From the NCBI GenBank assembly GCA_913057775.1, contig CAJXOG010000003.1:62001-126000 (forward strand): a stretch of DNA of 64,000 nt, written 5' to 3'. Positions 1-10,184 of the stretch are shown here, piece by piece. The position numbers were made by a program, and so were the translations under genes. This DNA comes from an uncultured Fodinibius sp. Its GTDB lineage: Bacteria > Bacteroidota > Rhodothermia > Balneolales > Balneolaceae. The notes below the pieces were generated by a model that saw only the letters and a list, made by a program, of their open reading frames with translations, was not told the origin of the DNA and searched no databases. Numbering within the stretch: position 1 is the stretch's first letter; every line of letters starts with the position of its first letter.

Positions 1-132
1 ATCTTTGGATGGGGCAAAAATAAGCTGACAGTTTTCACATTGATAATAATCCGAAGCGTAATGCTCGGAGGTATCCTCATAAAAATGCTTAACGTTTGAG
101 CTATCACAGAGGATGCAGGATTCGGGAATCAC
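1..132 (-). CDS. Partial CDS (N-terminus; continues past window edge): probable class I SAM methyltransferase with N-terminal Zn-binding Cys motif
   Basis: Reverse strand from GTG at 132 reads VIPESCILCDSSNVKHFYEDTSEHYASDYYQCENCQLIFAPSKD; CxxC...CxxC pattern typical of the N-terminus of such methyltransferases. Not in ORF track because truncated. Confidence 0.5.
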   Translation of the reverse strand, partial: MIPESCILCDSSNVKHFYEDTSEHYASDYYQCENCQLIFAPSKD

Positions 133-311
133 GAAACAAAAGTCAGTTAAAAGGGGTGGTTATAATGCCAAAGGTAAAAAATCAAATGGACTTCTTTTAC
201 AGGAATTAGACGAGGTATAAGAAAAGTAGAACAGAAGTAGAATCAAAGTTGGCATGAGCTTCCAGACCTCGTATTTTTAATTAAATTATCGGGAAAGAAA
301 ATCTTAGTACA

Positions 312-1811
312 GTGAAAATAACGATATCCAATTTATACGATGACCTTTCTAAGAGTATCGCCCATCTAAAAGAGGATAAGTCTACTATTCAGGGGGCAAG
401 ATCAATAGTTGAGAACGCCCTTGATCGCGATGAGCCGATGTATGGAATTAATACCGGTTTTGGGGCACTGGCCAATAAGCGGGTAGGGGGTAAAGAGTTA
501 AAGCAGCTTCAACGTAATCTCATTTTGTCGCACTCCGTTGGGGTGGGTGAACTTATCCCAAAAGATATTTCGAGACTAATGCTGCAGTTGAAAATTCACG
601 CATTGGGATTGGGAAATTCAGGGATATCTGAGGAGACCTTCGACCGGTTGATCTATTTCTCTGATCATGATTTGATTCCCGCCATGCCTGAAAAAGGGAG
701 TGTGGGGGCTTCAGGTGATCTGGCTCCGCTGGCACATATGTCACTTCCGTTGCTGGGTTATGGATTATTTTGGAATGAGGAAGGTACCGATACTATTCCT
801 GCTGAAAAGGCATTAGATGAGCATGATTTAGAACCTCTTGACCTGCAACCTAAAGATGGCTTATCGTTGATCAATGGTACACAGCAGATGGGAGCGTATG
901 GAGCTTATGTACTCGAAAAATCTCTCAGTTTGTTGAAGGCCGCTGATCTGGTTGCAGCGATGAGCCTGGAGGCGCTACAGGGAAGTATCAAGCCATTTGA
1001 TGAGCGCATTCACGAAATTCGTCCCTATAACGGGCAACAAGAAGTGGCTCGGAATGTACGAGAGCTTTTAGTTGAAAGTGAGATTTTGGAGTCGCACCGC
1101 GATTGCGGAAAAGTACAGGACCCGTACTGCCTGCGATGCGTGCCACAGGTGCACGGAGCCAGTCGGGATGGATTGGAATATTCTCGCAAGACCGTAGAAA
1201 CTGAACTCAACTCGGTAACCGATAATCCGCTGGTATTTGAAAATGGAGATATTATCAGTGGCGGGAATTTTCATGGGCAGCCGTTGGCACTGGCGCTTGA
1301 TCACGCCAAGATTGCGCTGGCAGAACTGGCCAGTATTTCTGAGCGACGAACATACTTGTTGCTAGAAGGTCATGATGGGTTGCCGGAGCTGTTGATGGAA
1401 GAGACAGGCATCAATTCCGGGTTTATGATTCCGCAATATACTTCGGCGTCGCTGGTATCAGAAAACAAAGTGCTTTGTCATCCTTCTTCGGTGGATTCTA
1501 TTCCCACCAGCTTGGGGCAGGAAGACCACGTGAGTATGGGCAGTATAAGCGCGTTGAAGCTGCTGGAAGTGTATCAAAATGTGGAACAGGTGCTGGCAAT
1601 TGAGTTGTTTACGGCCGCGCAGGCGCTGGACTTTCGCAAGCCGTTAAAGCCGGGGCGCGGAGTAGAAATTGCCCATGAATTTGTCCGCGATGCCATTCCT
1701 CATGCCGAGGAAGATCATTATTTTAAGGACGATATTAGCAAGGCGGTAGAGCTGTTACAGAGCCGCAGTATGGTTGAGGAAGTAGAAAGACAATTAGTAA
1801 AGTTGAAGTGA
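312..1811 (+). CDS. hutH: Histidine ammonia-lyase
   Basis: MIO-forming ASG in GSVGASGDLAPLAHMSL; full-length ~500 aa HAL/PAL family. Confidence 0.96.
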   Translation: MKITISNLYDDLSKSIAHLKEDKSTIQGARSIVENALDRDEPMYGINTGFGALANKRVGGKELKQLQRNLILSHSVGVGELIPKDISRLMLQLKIHALGLGNSGISEETFDRLIYFSDHDLIPAMPEKGSVGASGDLAPLAHMSLPLLGYGLFWNEEGTDTIPAEKALDEHDLEPLDLQPKDGLSLINGTQQMGAYGAYVLEKSLSLLKAADLVAAMSLEALQGSIKPFDERIHEIRPYNGQQEVARNVRELLVESEILESHRDCGKVQDPYCLRCVPQVHGASRDGLEYSRKTVETELNSVTDNPLVFENGDIISGGNFHGQPLALALDHAKIALAELASISERRTYLLLEGHDGLPELLMEETGINSGFMIPQYTSASLVSENKVLCHPSSVDSIPTSLGQEDHVSMGSISALKLLEVYQNVEQVLAIELFTAAQALDFRKPLKPGRGVEIAHEFVRDAIPHAEEDHYFKDDISKAVELLQSRSMVEEVERQLVKLK

Positions 1812-1822
1812 TTTTTTAAGAT

Positions 1823-2932
1823 ATGTCCCTTGCAAAAAGTGTTTTGACTATCGTTTTTACCAGCTTTGTACTGGTAAATTGCCCCACGTCGCCTCAATTT
1901 GAAACACAGAATGGCAAAGAATTAGCAACAATAGGAGTCCCCGAATTTGGTGGTCATTTGTTTTGGCCAGCAGATGATGAAATGTTCTTTGTGGGTGGTT
2001 CTGGTTTTTATGCGATTAATCCTTCATCGAAAGAAATCAACGAGATATTAAATTCGGAAAAAATTCCTACCAGTTCTCTCCTAAATGGCAGAAATATTGT
2101 ATACGCTACAGTTGTACTATTAGAGGATAAGTACAAGATTTATTATCTGACAGATGAGCGAGAAACCGGATTTAGATTTAATAGGGGAAGTTTATATGAG
2201 TTAGAAGAGGGAAAAGAGCCGCAGAAGATTATTGCAAATATTACACATGCCAAAGTTTCAAATGATGGTTTGCGTGTTGCCTATGTTCGGTCCGGAGAGA
2301 AACGGCTGAATGATTCGCTTTTTGTTTATGATATTGAATCGAAAGAGTCAAAATATGTGAGAAAGGCTTTGCCGTTAACGTTTTCTGCAGATAATAATAT
2401 GTTACTTGTTGATGCTCCAGAAGAACAATTTCAGTTAAGTACAATAGATTTAGTAACCGGCGAAACCACTTCACTAAATTTTGACAATAAATACCTATAT
2501 CAACAAAAAGAGTTAGCAATTTCTTGGAATGCGAAATTTCCGATTATTGCCTTTGCAGAAGACAGAGAACAGTTCGGAGAAGATGGCAGTGCTTTAAAAA
2601 AGTGGGATGGTGAATCCGAAACAATAGAAAAAATTTGGGGCTTGCCTGAAAAGGAATCATTTAGTTTAAGCTTACCTATTGCGTGGTCGATGGATCGAAG
2701 TATGATTGCCAAGTGGACAAATCGTTGCTATGAAGGGTTAATTGGCAACTGTGCAAAACGGAGATTTACTTTGCATGTTATTCAGAATGCTTCGGGTTTA
2801 TCGGAAGCTGTCGCGAAGACAGCTGTTAGTGGAGCTTCTTTGGCCTTTTCCCCAGATGGATCAAAGCTTGCCTATACGACATCAAACTCATCTGCAGGTG
2901 AAATGAAGTTATATTTAATAAATACTAATTAA
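1823..2932 (+). CDS. Hypothetical secreted protein, TolB/WD40-like beta-propeller repeats
   Basis: N-terminal signal-like sequence with a Cys; repeated 'SNDGLRVAYVRSGE' and 'SPDGSKLAYTTSNS' motifs. Confidence 0.6.
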   Translation: MSLAKSVLTIVFTSFVLVNCPTSPQFETQNGKELATIGVPEFGGHLFWPADDEMFFVGGSGFYAINPSSKEINEILNSEKIPTSSLLNGRNIVYATVVLLEDKYKIYYLTDERETGFRFNRGSLYELEEGKEPQKIIANITHAKVSNDGLRVAYVRSGEKRLNDSLFVYDIESKESKYVRKALPLTFSADNNMLLVDAPEEQFQLSTIDLVTGETTSLNFDNKYLYQQKELAISWNAKFPIIAFAEDREQFGEDGSALKKWDGESETIEKIWGLPEKESFSLSLPIAWSMDRSMIAKWTNRCYEGLIGNCAKRRFTLHVIQNASGLSEAVAKTAVSGASLAFSPDGSKLAYTTSNSSAGEMKLYLINTN

Positions 2933-2946
2933 GCGTTTCTTTTATA

Positions 2947-4173
2947 ATGCCAATACTTAAAAACATCGGATTTTTAGCAACGTGCAAAGATGAAGGGGAG
3001 CAGGGGGAGATCCATCCGATAAAAAATGCGGCCATTGCTTGGCAAAATGATACTATTTCGTGGGTAGGTTCGGAATCTGACCTGCCTTCAGAATATAATA
3101 ATGAAGAAGCATTTGATGCCGATGGAAAATTGGTGATTCCCGGTCTCATTGATTGCCACACGCATCTGGCATTTGGGGGATGGCGTTCTGATGAGTTTGC
3201 GATGCGCGTGCAGGGCAAAAGCTATCTCGAAATTGCTAAAGCAGGCGGTGGAATTCTGTCGACCGTTAAAGAGACACGTAAGGCCAGTGAAGATGAGCTT
3301 TATGAAAAGGCATTTGGGTTTTTGAAAGAAATGGCCAAGCTTGGAGTTACCACGGTTGAGTGTAAAAGTGGTTATGGGTTGTCGTTGGAAGATGAGATGA
3401 AAACGCTGCGCGTATATCAACGATTGGCCGAAGATCAGCCGATGCATATTATCTCTACCTTTTTGGGGGCGCATACTATACCCCCGGAATATAAAGATAA
3501 TCGGCAAGCGTACATCGATTTGGTGATTGAAGAAATGATTCCGAGAGTAGCCGAGAAAGAGTTGGCTGAATTTTGTGATATTTTCGCCGAAGACTCGGCT
3601 TTTACGATTGAAGAGTCGCGACGAATTCTAACGACTGCAAAAGCAGCGGGGTTAACGCCCAAGCTGCACGCTGATCAGCTTACTTCTTGTGGTGGAGCTG
3701 AATTGGCCGCGGAGATGGAGGCGGCCAGCGCGGATCACCTTGAAAAAATTTCGGATAAAGGAATCGAGGCTATGGCAAAAGCGGGTGTTGTAGGCGTGAC
3801 GCTACCGCTGGCTTCGCTATATACACAGGAGGAACCACTCAACTGCCGAAAGCTGGTGGATGGAGGTGTTGAAGTAGCTGTGGCTACAGATTTTAATCCG
3901 GGTTCGGCACCGAGCTACGATCTGCCGCTGGCAATGATGTTAACCTGCAACCAGGGACGATTAACGCCTGCCGAGGTATTGAAGGGAGCGTCCATATATG
4001 CAGCCAAGGCAATTAAACGGGATCTCAAGCTGGGTTCCATCGAAAAGGGGAAATTAGCCGACTTTGCTATTATTGATGCGCCGGACCCAAATTTTTGGAT
4101 GTATCATTACAAAGGAGGACAGTGTTTGAGAAACTTTAAAAAGGGACGAAAACTATATGAAAAATCCTCATAA
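2947..4173 (+). CDS. hutI: Imidazolonepropionase
   Basis: Amidohydrolase motifs VIPGLIDCHTHLAFGGWR and ATDFNPGSAPS; next to hutH. Confidence 0.95.
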   Translation: MPILKNIGFLATCKDEGEQGEIHPIKNAAIAWQNDTISWVGSESDLPSEYNNEEAFDADGKLVIPGLIDCHTHLAFGGWRSDEFAMRVQGKSYLEIAKAGGGILSTVKETRKASEDELYEKAFGFLKEMAKLGVTTVECKSGYGLSLEDEMKTLRVYQRLAEDQPMHIISTFLGAHTIPPEYKDNRQAYIDLVIEEMIPRVAEKELAEFCDIFAEDSAFTIEESRRILTTAKAAGLTPKLHADQLTSCGGAELAAEMEAASADHLEKISDKGIEAMAKAGVVGVTLPLASLYTQEEPLNCRKLVDGGVEVAVATDFNPGSAPSYDLPLAMMLTCNQGRLTPAEVLKGASIYAAKAIKRDLKLGSIEKGKLADFAIIDAPDPNFWMYHYKGGQCLRNFKKGRKLYEKSS

Positions 4174-4268
4174 AATATAGGGTTTCCCCTACATGGTTTT
4201 TGGAACCACATACGTCTTTGAGTTGTAGAAATACATCATGCCACAACAACCTTAAAAGGGAGGATATT

Positions 4269-4667
4269 ATGACACCAAAGACAATGAAAAAAATGAAGAA
4301 TGCTGTTGCGTGGTTTGAAATCCCCGCCAAGAAATTAAGCAGAGCAAAAAAATTCTATGAGTCTATCTTTGATATCAAGATGGAAGATATGGAGATGGAT
4401 AATGATCTAAAGATGACCATGTTCCCGGTTGAGGCAGGAGGAGTGGGTGGAGCGATCTGTGAACACAGGGAATTCTATAAACCTAGCCATGAGGGATCTT
4501 TGGTTTACATCAGCGCCAACCCTGATCTGCAGAAAGTGCTGGATAAGGTTGAACGAAATGGGGGCAAGATCATCCAGAAAAAGACGATCATAACCGATGA
4601 GTATGGTTATATGGCTATTATCGAGGATACGGAAGGCAATCGCATAGCCCTGCATTCTGAGCATTAA
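4269..4667 (+). CDS. VOC family (glyoxalase-like) protein
   Basis: AWFEIPAKKLSRAKKFYESIF...DTEGNRIALHS pattern. ATG at 4269 follows a GGGAGG-like RBS; ORF track start at 4200 looks too early. Confidence 0.8.
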   Translation: MTPKTMKKMKNAVAWFEIPAKKLSRAKKFYESIFDIKMEDMEMDNDLKMTMFPVEAGGVGGAICEHREFYKPSHEGSLVYISANPDLQKVLDKVERNGGKIIQKKTIITDEYGYMAIIEDTEGNRIALHSEH

Positions 4668-4694
4668 TTAATAACGGGAATGGCTGATATTGGG

Positions 4695-4729
4695 AAAATG
4701 CTGTCAACAAAATGTTGATAGCATTTTTT
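4695..4729 (+). terminator. Rho-independent terminator after VOC gene
   Basis: AAAATGCTgTCAACA aaa TGTTGAtAGCATTTTTT hairpin plus T-tract. Confidence 0.75.
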
Positions 4730-4787
4730 GTTAAAGAAATAGTATCGTTAGTATTAACGAACTCATTAGCAAACAAGTACGATTGTT

Positions 4788-5867
4788 GTGGTTGCTACGA
4801 TACTCTTTTTTATTGCCGGACTTTTATTACTTATTGGCGGAGCCGAACTGTTGGTCCGTGGTGCATCTGCGCTGGCTGGTCGCTTGGGCATGACCCCACT
4901 CGTTATTGGGCTAACGGTGGTCGCTTTTGGTACCAGTGCTCCGGAACTTGCTATTAGTTTGCAGTCGGGAATTGCCGGAGAAGATGCTCTGCTGCTAGGC
5001 AATGTAATTGGCAGCAATATTTTTAACGTGCTGTTTATTTTGGGTATTTCAGCCATGCTTGCCCCATTAATTGTCTCCAAAAATCTAATTAAGCTTGATG
5101 TCCCACTGATGATTGGAGCTTCAATCCTGCTTTATTTTTTCGCCTGGGATGGGACAATAAGCCGAATTGAAGGGGGGATTCTGTTTGTTTTGTTATTGAC
5201 ATATATTGGATTTTTGATTTACGATGCCCGAAAACAACACAATGCCCAATCAAAAGACGAAAGTACTCAATCCGCCGAATCAAAAAGTCGCTATTGGGTT
5301 TGGGATGCAGCATTTGTTATTGCCGGTTTTGTCCTCTTAGTAATTGGAGCCCGATGGTTGGTTGACGGGGCCGTAAATTTTGCTGAATATCTGGGAGTTA
5401 GCAGCCTTATAATTGGATTAACCATCGTTGCTGCAGGGACTTCTCTGCCCGAGGTTGCTACGTCGATATTAGCAAGTATAAAAGGAGAACGCGATTTAGC
5501 TGTTGGAAATATCGTCGGCAGCAATTTATTTAATATCATGTGCATTATTGGTTTAACAGCCATCATACTACCCGGTGGCATTGTGGTACAGCCGGGGGTA
5601 GTGGGATTTGATATCCCTGTGATGATTGCAGCATCAATTGTTTGTTTGCCCATTTTTATTACGGATAGTTTGATCAGCCGTTGGGAGGGGATCTTCTTCT
5701 TGGGATACTATATTGCTTTTACAGTATATTTGATTTTAACAGCTACCGAACATCATTTGTTGCCCTATTTTAATACTGCTATGGGATGGTTTGTACTGCC
5801 CATGACATTAATGACGGGGCTTTTTATGTTGGTTAGAGAATGGAAAAACGGAACAAGGAATATTTAA
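4788..5867 (+). CDS. Calcium/sodium antiporter (CaCA family, YrbG-like)
   Basis: Duplicated motifs VVAFGTSAPELAIS...GNVIGSNIFNVLFILG and IVAAGTSLPEVATS...GNIVGSNLFNIMCIIG. Confidence 0.93.
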   Translation: MVATILFFIAGLLLLIGGAELLVRGASALAGRLGMTPLVIGLTVVAFGTSAPELAISLQSGIAGEDALLLGNVIGSNIFNVLFILGISAMLAPLIVSKNLIKLDVPLMIGASILLYFFAWDGTISRIEGGILFVLLLTYIGFLIYDARKQHNAQSKDESTQSAESKSRYWVWDAAFVIAGFVLLVIGARWLVDGAVNFAEYLGVSSLIIGLTIVAAGTSLPEVATSILASIKGERDLAVGNIVGSNLFNIMCIIGLTAIILPGGIVVQPGVVGFDIPVMIAASIVCLPIFITDSLISRWEGIFFLGYYIAFTVYLILTATEHHLLPYFNTAMGWFVLPMTLMTGLFMLVREWKNGTRNI

Positions 5868-5868
5868 A

Positions 5869-6807
5869 ATGTCGTTATTAAAAGAAGTATCTATAGATAT
5901 CCCTAAAACAGTAGATAACGATCCGCGAATTGGTCAACTTATTGAATCTAATCTCGGAAAGAATGATACTCCCCGGGCAGTAATTATTGGTTTTCCGTCG
6001 GATAAAGGGGTAACCATCAATGGAGGGCGTGCTGGTGCTGCTGATGCTCCCGAGGCTATTCGTAAGCAGTTATATAAAATGACCCCGAACCCTGAAACCC
6101 ATGATGCCTTCGTAGATGTGATAGGCAATATGCGGGATGTAGGGGATATAAATATTCATTATGAGGTGGAAGAGGATCAGCAAAATTTGGGTAAGGTGAT
6201 AGCCGGTTTTTTAGAGGAGGGAATAATTCCCATTATTCTTGGCGGCGGACACGAAACGGCTTTGGGACATTTTTTGGGATATGCAGAAGCGGAATTGAAA
6301 ACGGCAATCTTTAATTTAGATGCTCACACCGATGTTCGTCCGCTAAAAAAGGGACAAGCACATTCCGGGTCGCCTTTCCGGCAGGTTATAGAACATGAAA
6401 GGGAATGTGGTGAAATGTATTTGGTGGCGGGATTGCAGCCTCAATCTGTAGCACAATCTCATCTGCATTATATAAAAGAGAGCGGTGGTGAATATCTATT
6501 AAGAGATGAAACCAATATCACCTCAATTTCGGGATTATTTCATCAACACGAGAGTGAAAGACTCATGGTAACGTTTGATATGGATGCCGTTGATCAATCA
6601 CAGGCGCCGGGCGTGAGTGCTCCCTGTGTAAATGGTTTGCCTTCCGATTTGTGGCTGACGGCTGCATACCTGGCCGGACGAAACGAACAGGTCACCTCAT
6701 TTGATTTGTCAGAAGTTAATCCGCGCCACGACCGCGATAACCAAACGGCAAAGCTGGCTGCGGTGACGATCTGGAATTTTTTGTTGGGGTTAAGTGAGCG
6801 GAAGTAG
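5869..6807 (+). CDS. hutG: Formimidoylglutamase (arginase/agmatinase family)
   Basis: GGGHE, NLDAHTDVRP, TFDMDAVDQS metal-binding motifs; hut context. Confidence 0.88.
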   Translation: MSLLKEVSIDIPKTVDNDPRIGQLIESNLGKNDTPRAVIIGFPSDKGVTINGGRAGAADAPEAIRKQLYKMTPNPETHDAFVDVIGNMRDVGDINIHYEVEEDQQNLGKVIAGFLEEGIIPIILGGGHETALGHFLGYAEAELKTAIFNLDAHTDVRPLKKGQAHSGSPFRQVIEHERECGEMYLVAGLQPQSVAQSHLHYIKESGGEYLLRDETNITSISGLFHQHESERLMVTFDMDAVDQSQAPGVSAPCVNGLPSDLWLTAAYLAGRNEQVTSFDLSEVNPRHDRDNQTAKLAAVTIWNFLLGLSERK

Positions 6808-7004
6808 GACAGGGGATTTCTGTTATTGATCTGATTTATATGGACTGGATTAGAACGTAAAGACCTATCAAAGCAATAAAATATACCTCGGTACTATTCT
6901 AATTAGTTTCTTATTCGGATTAATTAAATGATCATGGAACCTTTGCTTGTGGTTATATGGTTAGTGCTGCATTATTAGGCAATACATAAGCAAAAAAGAT
7001 TTCT

Positions 7005-7457
7005 ATGTATATATTGCAGCAAGAGCAGGTATTGGAAACTTCGGCGGATGAGCTTTGGAAGTTTATATCCAAACCGGCAAATCTAAATGAGATTACGCCC
7101 CCAGAGCTTGACTTTACGATTATCAGTGAGGTGCCGGAGAAAATGTATAATGGGTTGCTGGTTGAGTATGATGTTAAGCTGCCATTGTTGGGGCACTCAG
7201 AATGGATTACTGAAATCAAGCATATTATCCCCGGAAAAGAGTTCGTCGATGAGCAGCGGATAGGTCCGTACCGGTTCTGGTATCACTATCATAAAATTGA
7301 AGAGGCAGAATCGGGAGTAAGGATGATTGATCAAGTAAATTACGTACCGCCTTACGGAGTACTGGGTAAAATTGTAAATAAGTTACTGATTAGGAATAAG
7401 CTGCACGATATCTTTGAATATCGAAAGCAGGTTCTCCATCAGCGGTATAACAATTGA
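7005..7457 (+). CDS. SRPBCC family (START-like) protein
   Basis: QEQVLETSADELWKFISKPANLNEITPPELDF typical SRPBCC N-terminus. Confidence 0.8.
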   Translation: MYILQQEQVLETSADELWKFISKPANLNEITPPELDFTIISEVPEKMYNGLLVEYDVKLPLLGHSEWITEIKHIIPGKEFVDEQRIGPYRFWYHYHKIEEAESGVRMIDQVNYVPPYGVLGKIVNKLLIRNKLHDIFEYRKQVLHQRYNN

Positions 7458-7485
7458 ACCCCAAACTGTGAAAGAAGTAAGTGTC

Positions 7486-7539
7486 ATCCCGAACTTGGTT
7501 CGGGATCTGTAACGATAGATGCTGAAGCAAGTTCAGCAT
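7486..7539. repeat. REP-like intergenic double-hairpin repeat
   Basis: ATCCCGAAC ttg GTTCGGGAT (7486-7506) and ATGCTGAA gcaag TTCAGCAT (7519-7539). Confidence 0.75.
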
Positions 7540-7549
7540 GGCATTGTGG

Positions 7550-8704
7550 CTAAGGCCTAATTTTAATATCAATTTTTTCCGTGGGATCTTGCTCTTGGTT
7601 TCGGATAGCGAGCTGCTGAATTACATTATTGGACAACTCGACAAACTTTTGAGCTGATTTCGTTTCCATATCTCCCAGTACAATAGGCTTGCCCTCGTCA
7701 CTGCTCTCACGCACTTTCTGTTCCAGGGGGATTTCGCCCAGGAAGTTGGTTCCCATGCGCTCAGCTAGATTGCGAACCCCATGTTTGCCAAAGATATAGT
7801 ATTTCTTATCCGGCATATCTTCGGGGATGAAATAGGCCATATTTTCAACCATGCCTAATACCGGGACATTCACTTTCTTGAACATAGCCACTCCTTTTCG
7901 GGCATCATCAAGGGCCACATCCTGTGGCGTAGAAACGATAACAGCACCGGTCAGCGGAACGGTTTGTACCAACGTCAGCTGGATATCGCCCGTTCCGGGA
8001 GGAAGGTCTAATACCATATAGTCGAGTTCGCCCCATTCCACTTCATTCATAAATTGTTTGACCGCACTTGTTACCATGGGCCCGCGCCAGATCATAGCCT
8101 GATCGGGGTCAACGAGCATTCCCATAGATAGAAAGCGGACGCCGTATTTTTCTTTGGGGATAAGTTGTTTTTGAGTCGTAATATTGGGTCGTCCGTGAGC
8201 ATCCATCATCGTAGGAATACTGGGACCATAGATATCTGTATCCAAGAGTCCAACTTTGGCGCCCGTACGGGCCAATCCACAAGCGAGATTAACGGCTACG
8301 GTAGATTTTCCTACTCCACCCTTGCCAGAAGCAACTGCGATAATATTCTTAACGCTCGAAAGGACTTCCTCATTCTCATCTTCTTGCTGCTCTTTTTTCT
8401 TTCGATGACCTTGCCCCGGGAATTCGCCCTTATCTTCGTTATTTCGGAATTTTGAAATATTTACGGCCGTCGTTATATCAAGGACGGCATCTTCATCCAC
8501 GAATTTGCGAATCGCATCTTCACACATATCCTTAAGCTTGGATTCCAGCTCGGGATCCTTGTCCGGAAGATCAATCGTGAAGGTGATGAACGAATCCTGA
8601 ACAATAAGATCTTCGATCATATCAAGGGTGACCAGATCTTTGTCCATCTCAGGATGCATCACATGGGTAAGTGCCGTACGTACTTGTTGCTTGTTAATGG
8701 CCAT
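7550..8704 (-). CDS. apbC: Mrp/NBP35-family Fe-S carrier P-loop ATPase with N-terminal MIP18/DUF59 domain
   Basis: VASGKGGVGKSTVAVNLA deviant Walker A; N-terminal DUF59-like region. Confidence 0.93.
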   Translation of the reverse strand: MAINKQQVRTALTHVMHPEMDKDLVTLDMIEDLIVQDSFITFTIDLPDKDPELESKLKDMCEDAIRKFVDEDAVLDITTAVNISKFRNNEDKGEFPGQGHRKKKEQQEDENEEVLSSVKNIIAVASGKGGVGKSTVAVNLACGLARTGAKVGLLDTDIYGPSIPTMMDAHGRPNITTQKQLIPKEKYGVRFLSMGMLVDPDQAMIWRGPMVTSAVKQFMNEVEWGELDYMVLDLPPGTGDIQLTLVQTVPLTGAVIVSTPQDVALDDARKGVAMFKKVNVPVLGMVENMAYFIPEDMPDKKYYIFGKHGVRNLAERMGTNFLGEIPLEQKVRESSDEGKPIVLGDMETKSAQKFVELSNNVIQQLAIRNQEQDPTEKIDIKIRP

Positions 8705-9011
8705 TGAGTAAAAGGTGTTCTGTTGCAGCTAAATTTTACAGTCTTGAAAGATAAGGATTTCTTCCCGGATGCTAAACGATTATTGCTGACAAAGAATTCA
8801 GTGCAATTGCCAGATTTACTGTCATGGAAGTTAAATTATACTATTCTGCGAGTGATTTTATGCTTACGGTTTAGATAGCCAAAAATGGAGCGGCAAAATC
8901 ATTCTCAATTCTATAGTTAAATCCGTATTTTGGGCGACTGGAAATTCATATGATGTTAAATATAATGATGTTATTCTGTACGAGTGTGGAATGACATTAA
9001 AAGCAAAGTAA

Positions 9012-10109
9012 TTGATGTTAAAACGAACGCCCTTTTACGACCTTCATGAACAAGCCGGAGCTAAGCTTATCAACTTTGGCGGATTTGAGATGCCCGTGCA
9101 GTACGACAGTATCCGCAAAGAACACAACGCCGTGCGCGAAAATGTGGGGATGTTTGACGTATCACATATGGGCGAATTTTATGTGACAGGCGATGAGGCG
9201 ATGGATTTAATTCAACACGTAACCATAAACGATGCCTCAAAATTGGTGCCCGGCAAGGCACAGTACTCTGCGATGTGCTATAAAGATGGCGGCATTGTTG
9301 ATGATCTTTTGGTGTATATGCTTGGAGAGAAGGAGTATATTTTGGTAGTGAATGCTTCCAATATCGAGAAAGATTTTGAGTGGATTGCCGAGAACAATTC
9401 GTTTGATGCGGAGCTGACTAATCTGTCTGATGATACGTGTTTGTTGGCAGTTCAGGGACCAAAATCCGTAGAAACGCTGCAAAAGCTTACGGACACCGAC
9501 CTTTCGGCTATAAAGTTCTATACCTTCGAAGTGGGCACTTTGGCCGGTTATGATAATGTGACGCTGTCGGCGACTGGTTATACTGGGGAAAAGGGATTCG
9601 AGCTTTATTTTAATAAAGATCACGTTGATCCTGAAGCTATCTGGAATGCCATTATGGAAGCGGGCGAAGAGTTCGGGATTGAGTCCTGCGGGCTCGGAGC
9701 TCGGGATACGCTTCGTCTGGAAAAGGGATTTGCGCTTTACGGCAATGATATTACAAAAGGTACGCATCCGCTTGAAGCACGTATGGGTTGGCTTACCAAG
9801 TTGGATAAAGGTGATTTTGTTGGTCGCGATGCGCTTCTCAAGGCAAAGGAAGAAGGACTTTCACGAAAACTGGTTGGCCTTACTATTGATGATAAGCGAT
9901 CTATTCCGCGAAAGGGTTATACTATTTTTGATGAGGAGGATAATGAGATAGGCTTCGTAACTAGCGGTTCTCGTTCTATCACGCTGGGCACTAACATTGC
10001 TATGGGGTATGTGGATATTAACTACACTGATGAGGGATCATCGGTTTTTGTAGAGATCCGAAACAAAAAAGCCGAGGCTACAGTAACAAAGCCACCGTTT
10101 GTAAAATAA
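9012..10109 (+). CDS. gcvT: Glycine cleavage system aminomethyltransferase T
   Basis: [10 protein letters not shown]-like motif ([15 protein letters not shown]), [25 protein letters not shown]. Confidence 0.96.
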   Translation: MMLKRTPFYDLHEQAGAKLINFGGFEMPVQYDSIRKEHNAVRENVGMFDVSHMGEFYVTGDEAMDLIQHVTINDASKLVPGKAQYSAMCYKDGGIVDDLLVYMLGEKEYILVVNASNIEKDFEWIAENNSFDAELTNLSDDTCLLAVQGPKSVETLQKLTDTDLSAIKFYTFEVGTLAGYDNVTLSATGYTGEKGFELYFNKDHVDPEAIWNAIMEAGEEFGIESCGLGARDTLRLEKGFALYGNDITKGTHPLEARMGWLTKLDKGDFVGRDALLKAKEEGLSRKLVGLTIDDKRSIPRKGYTIFDEEDNEIGFVTSGSRSITLGTNIAMGYVDINYTDEGSSVFVEIRNKKAEATVTKPPFVK

Positions 10110-10184
10110 AAAGTGGTTGCAGAAGGGAATAGTTACTAATATATCAACTGGGAAAAACAGAGACTACGACATTATTTATAGGAT

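Noticed and set aside
4712-4957. 81-aa + strand ORF overlapping the antiporter start
   Set aside because: Different frame inside a well-supported CaCA antiporter; no domain similarity.
7390-7572. 60-aa ORF on - strand (…NLLQHLSLQIPNQVRDDTYF…)
   Set aside because: It is a translation of the intergenic double-hairpin repeat; the IPNQVRDD-type peptide is a familiar spurious product of such repeats.
8705-9011. Possible glycine riboswitch upstream of gcvT
   Set aside because: I found no recognisable glycine-aptamer pattern or convincing stem array in this 307-nt gap by eye.
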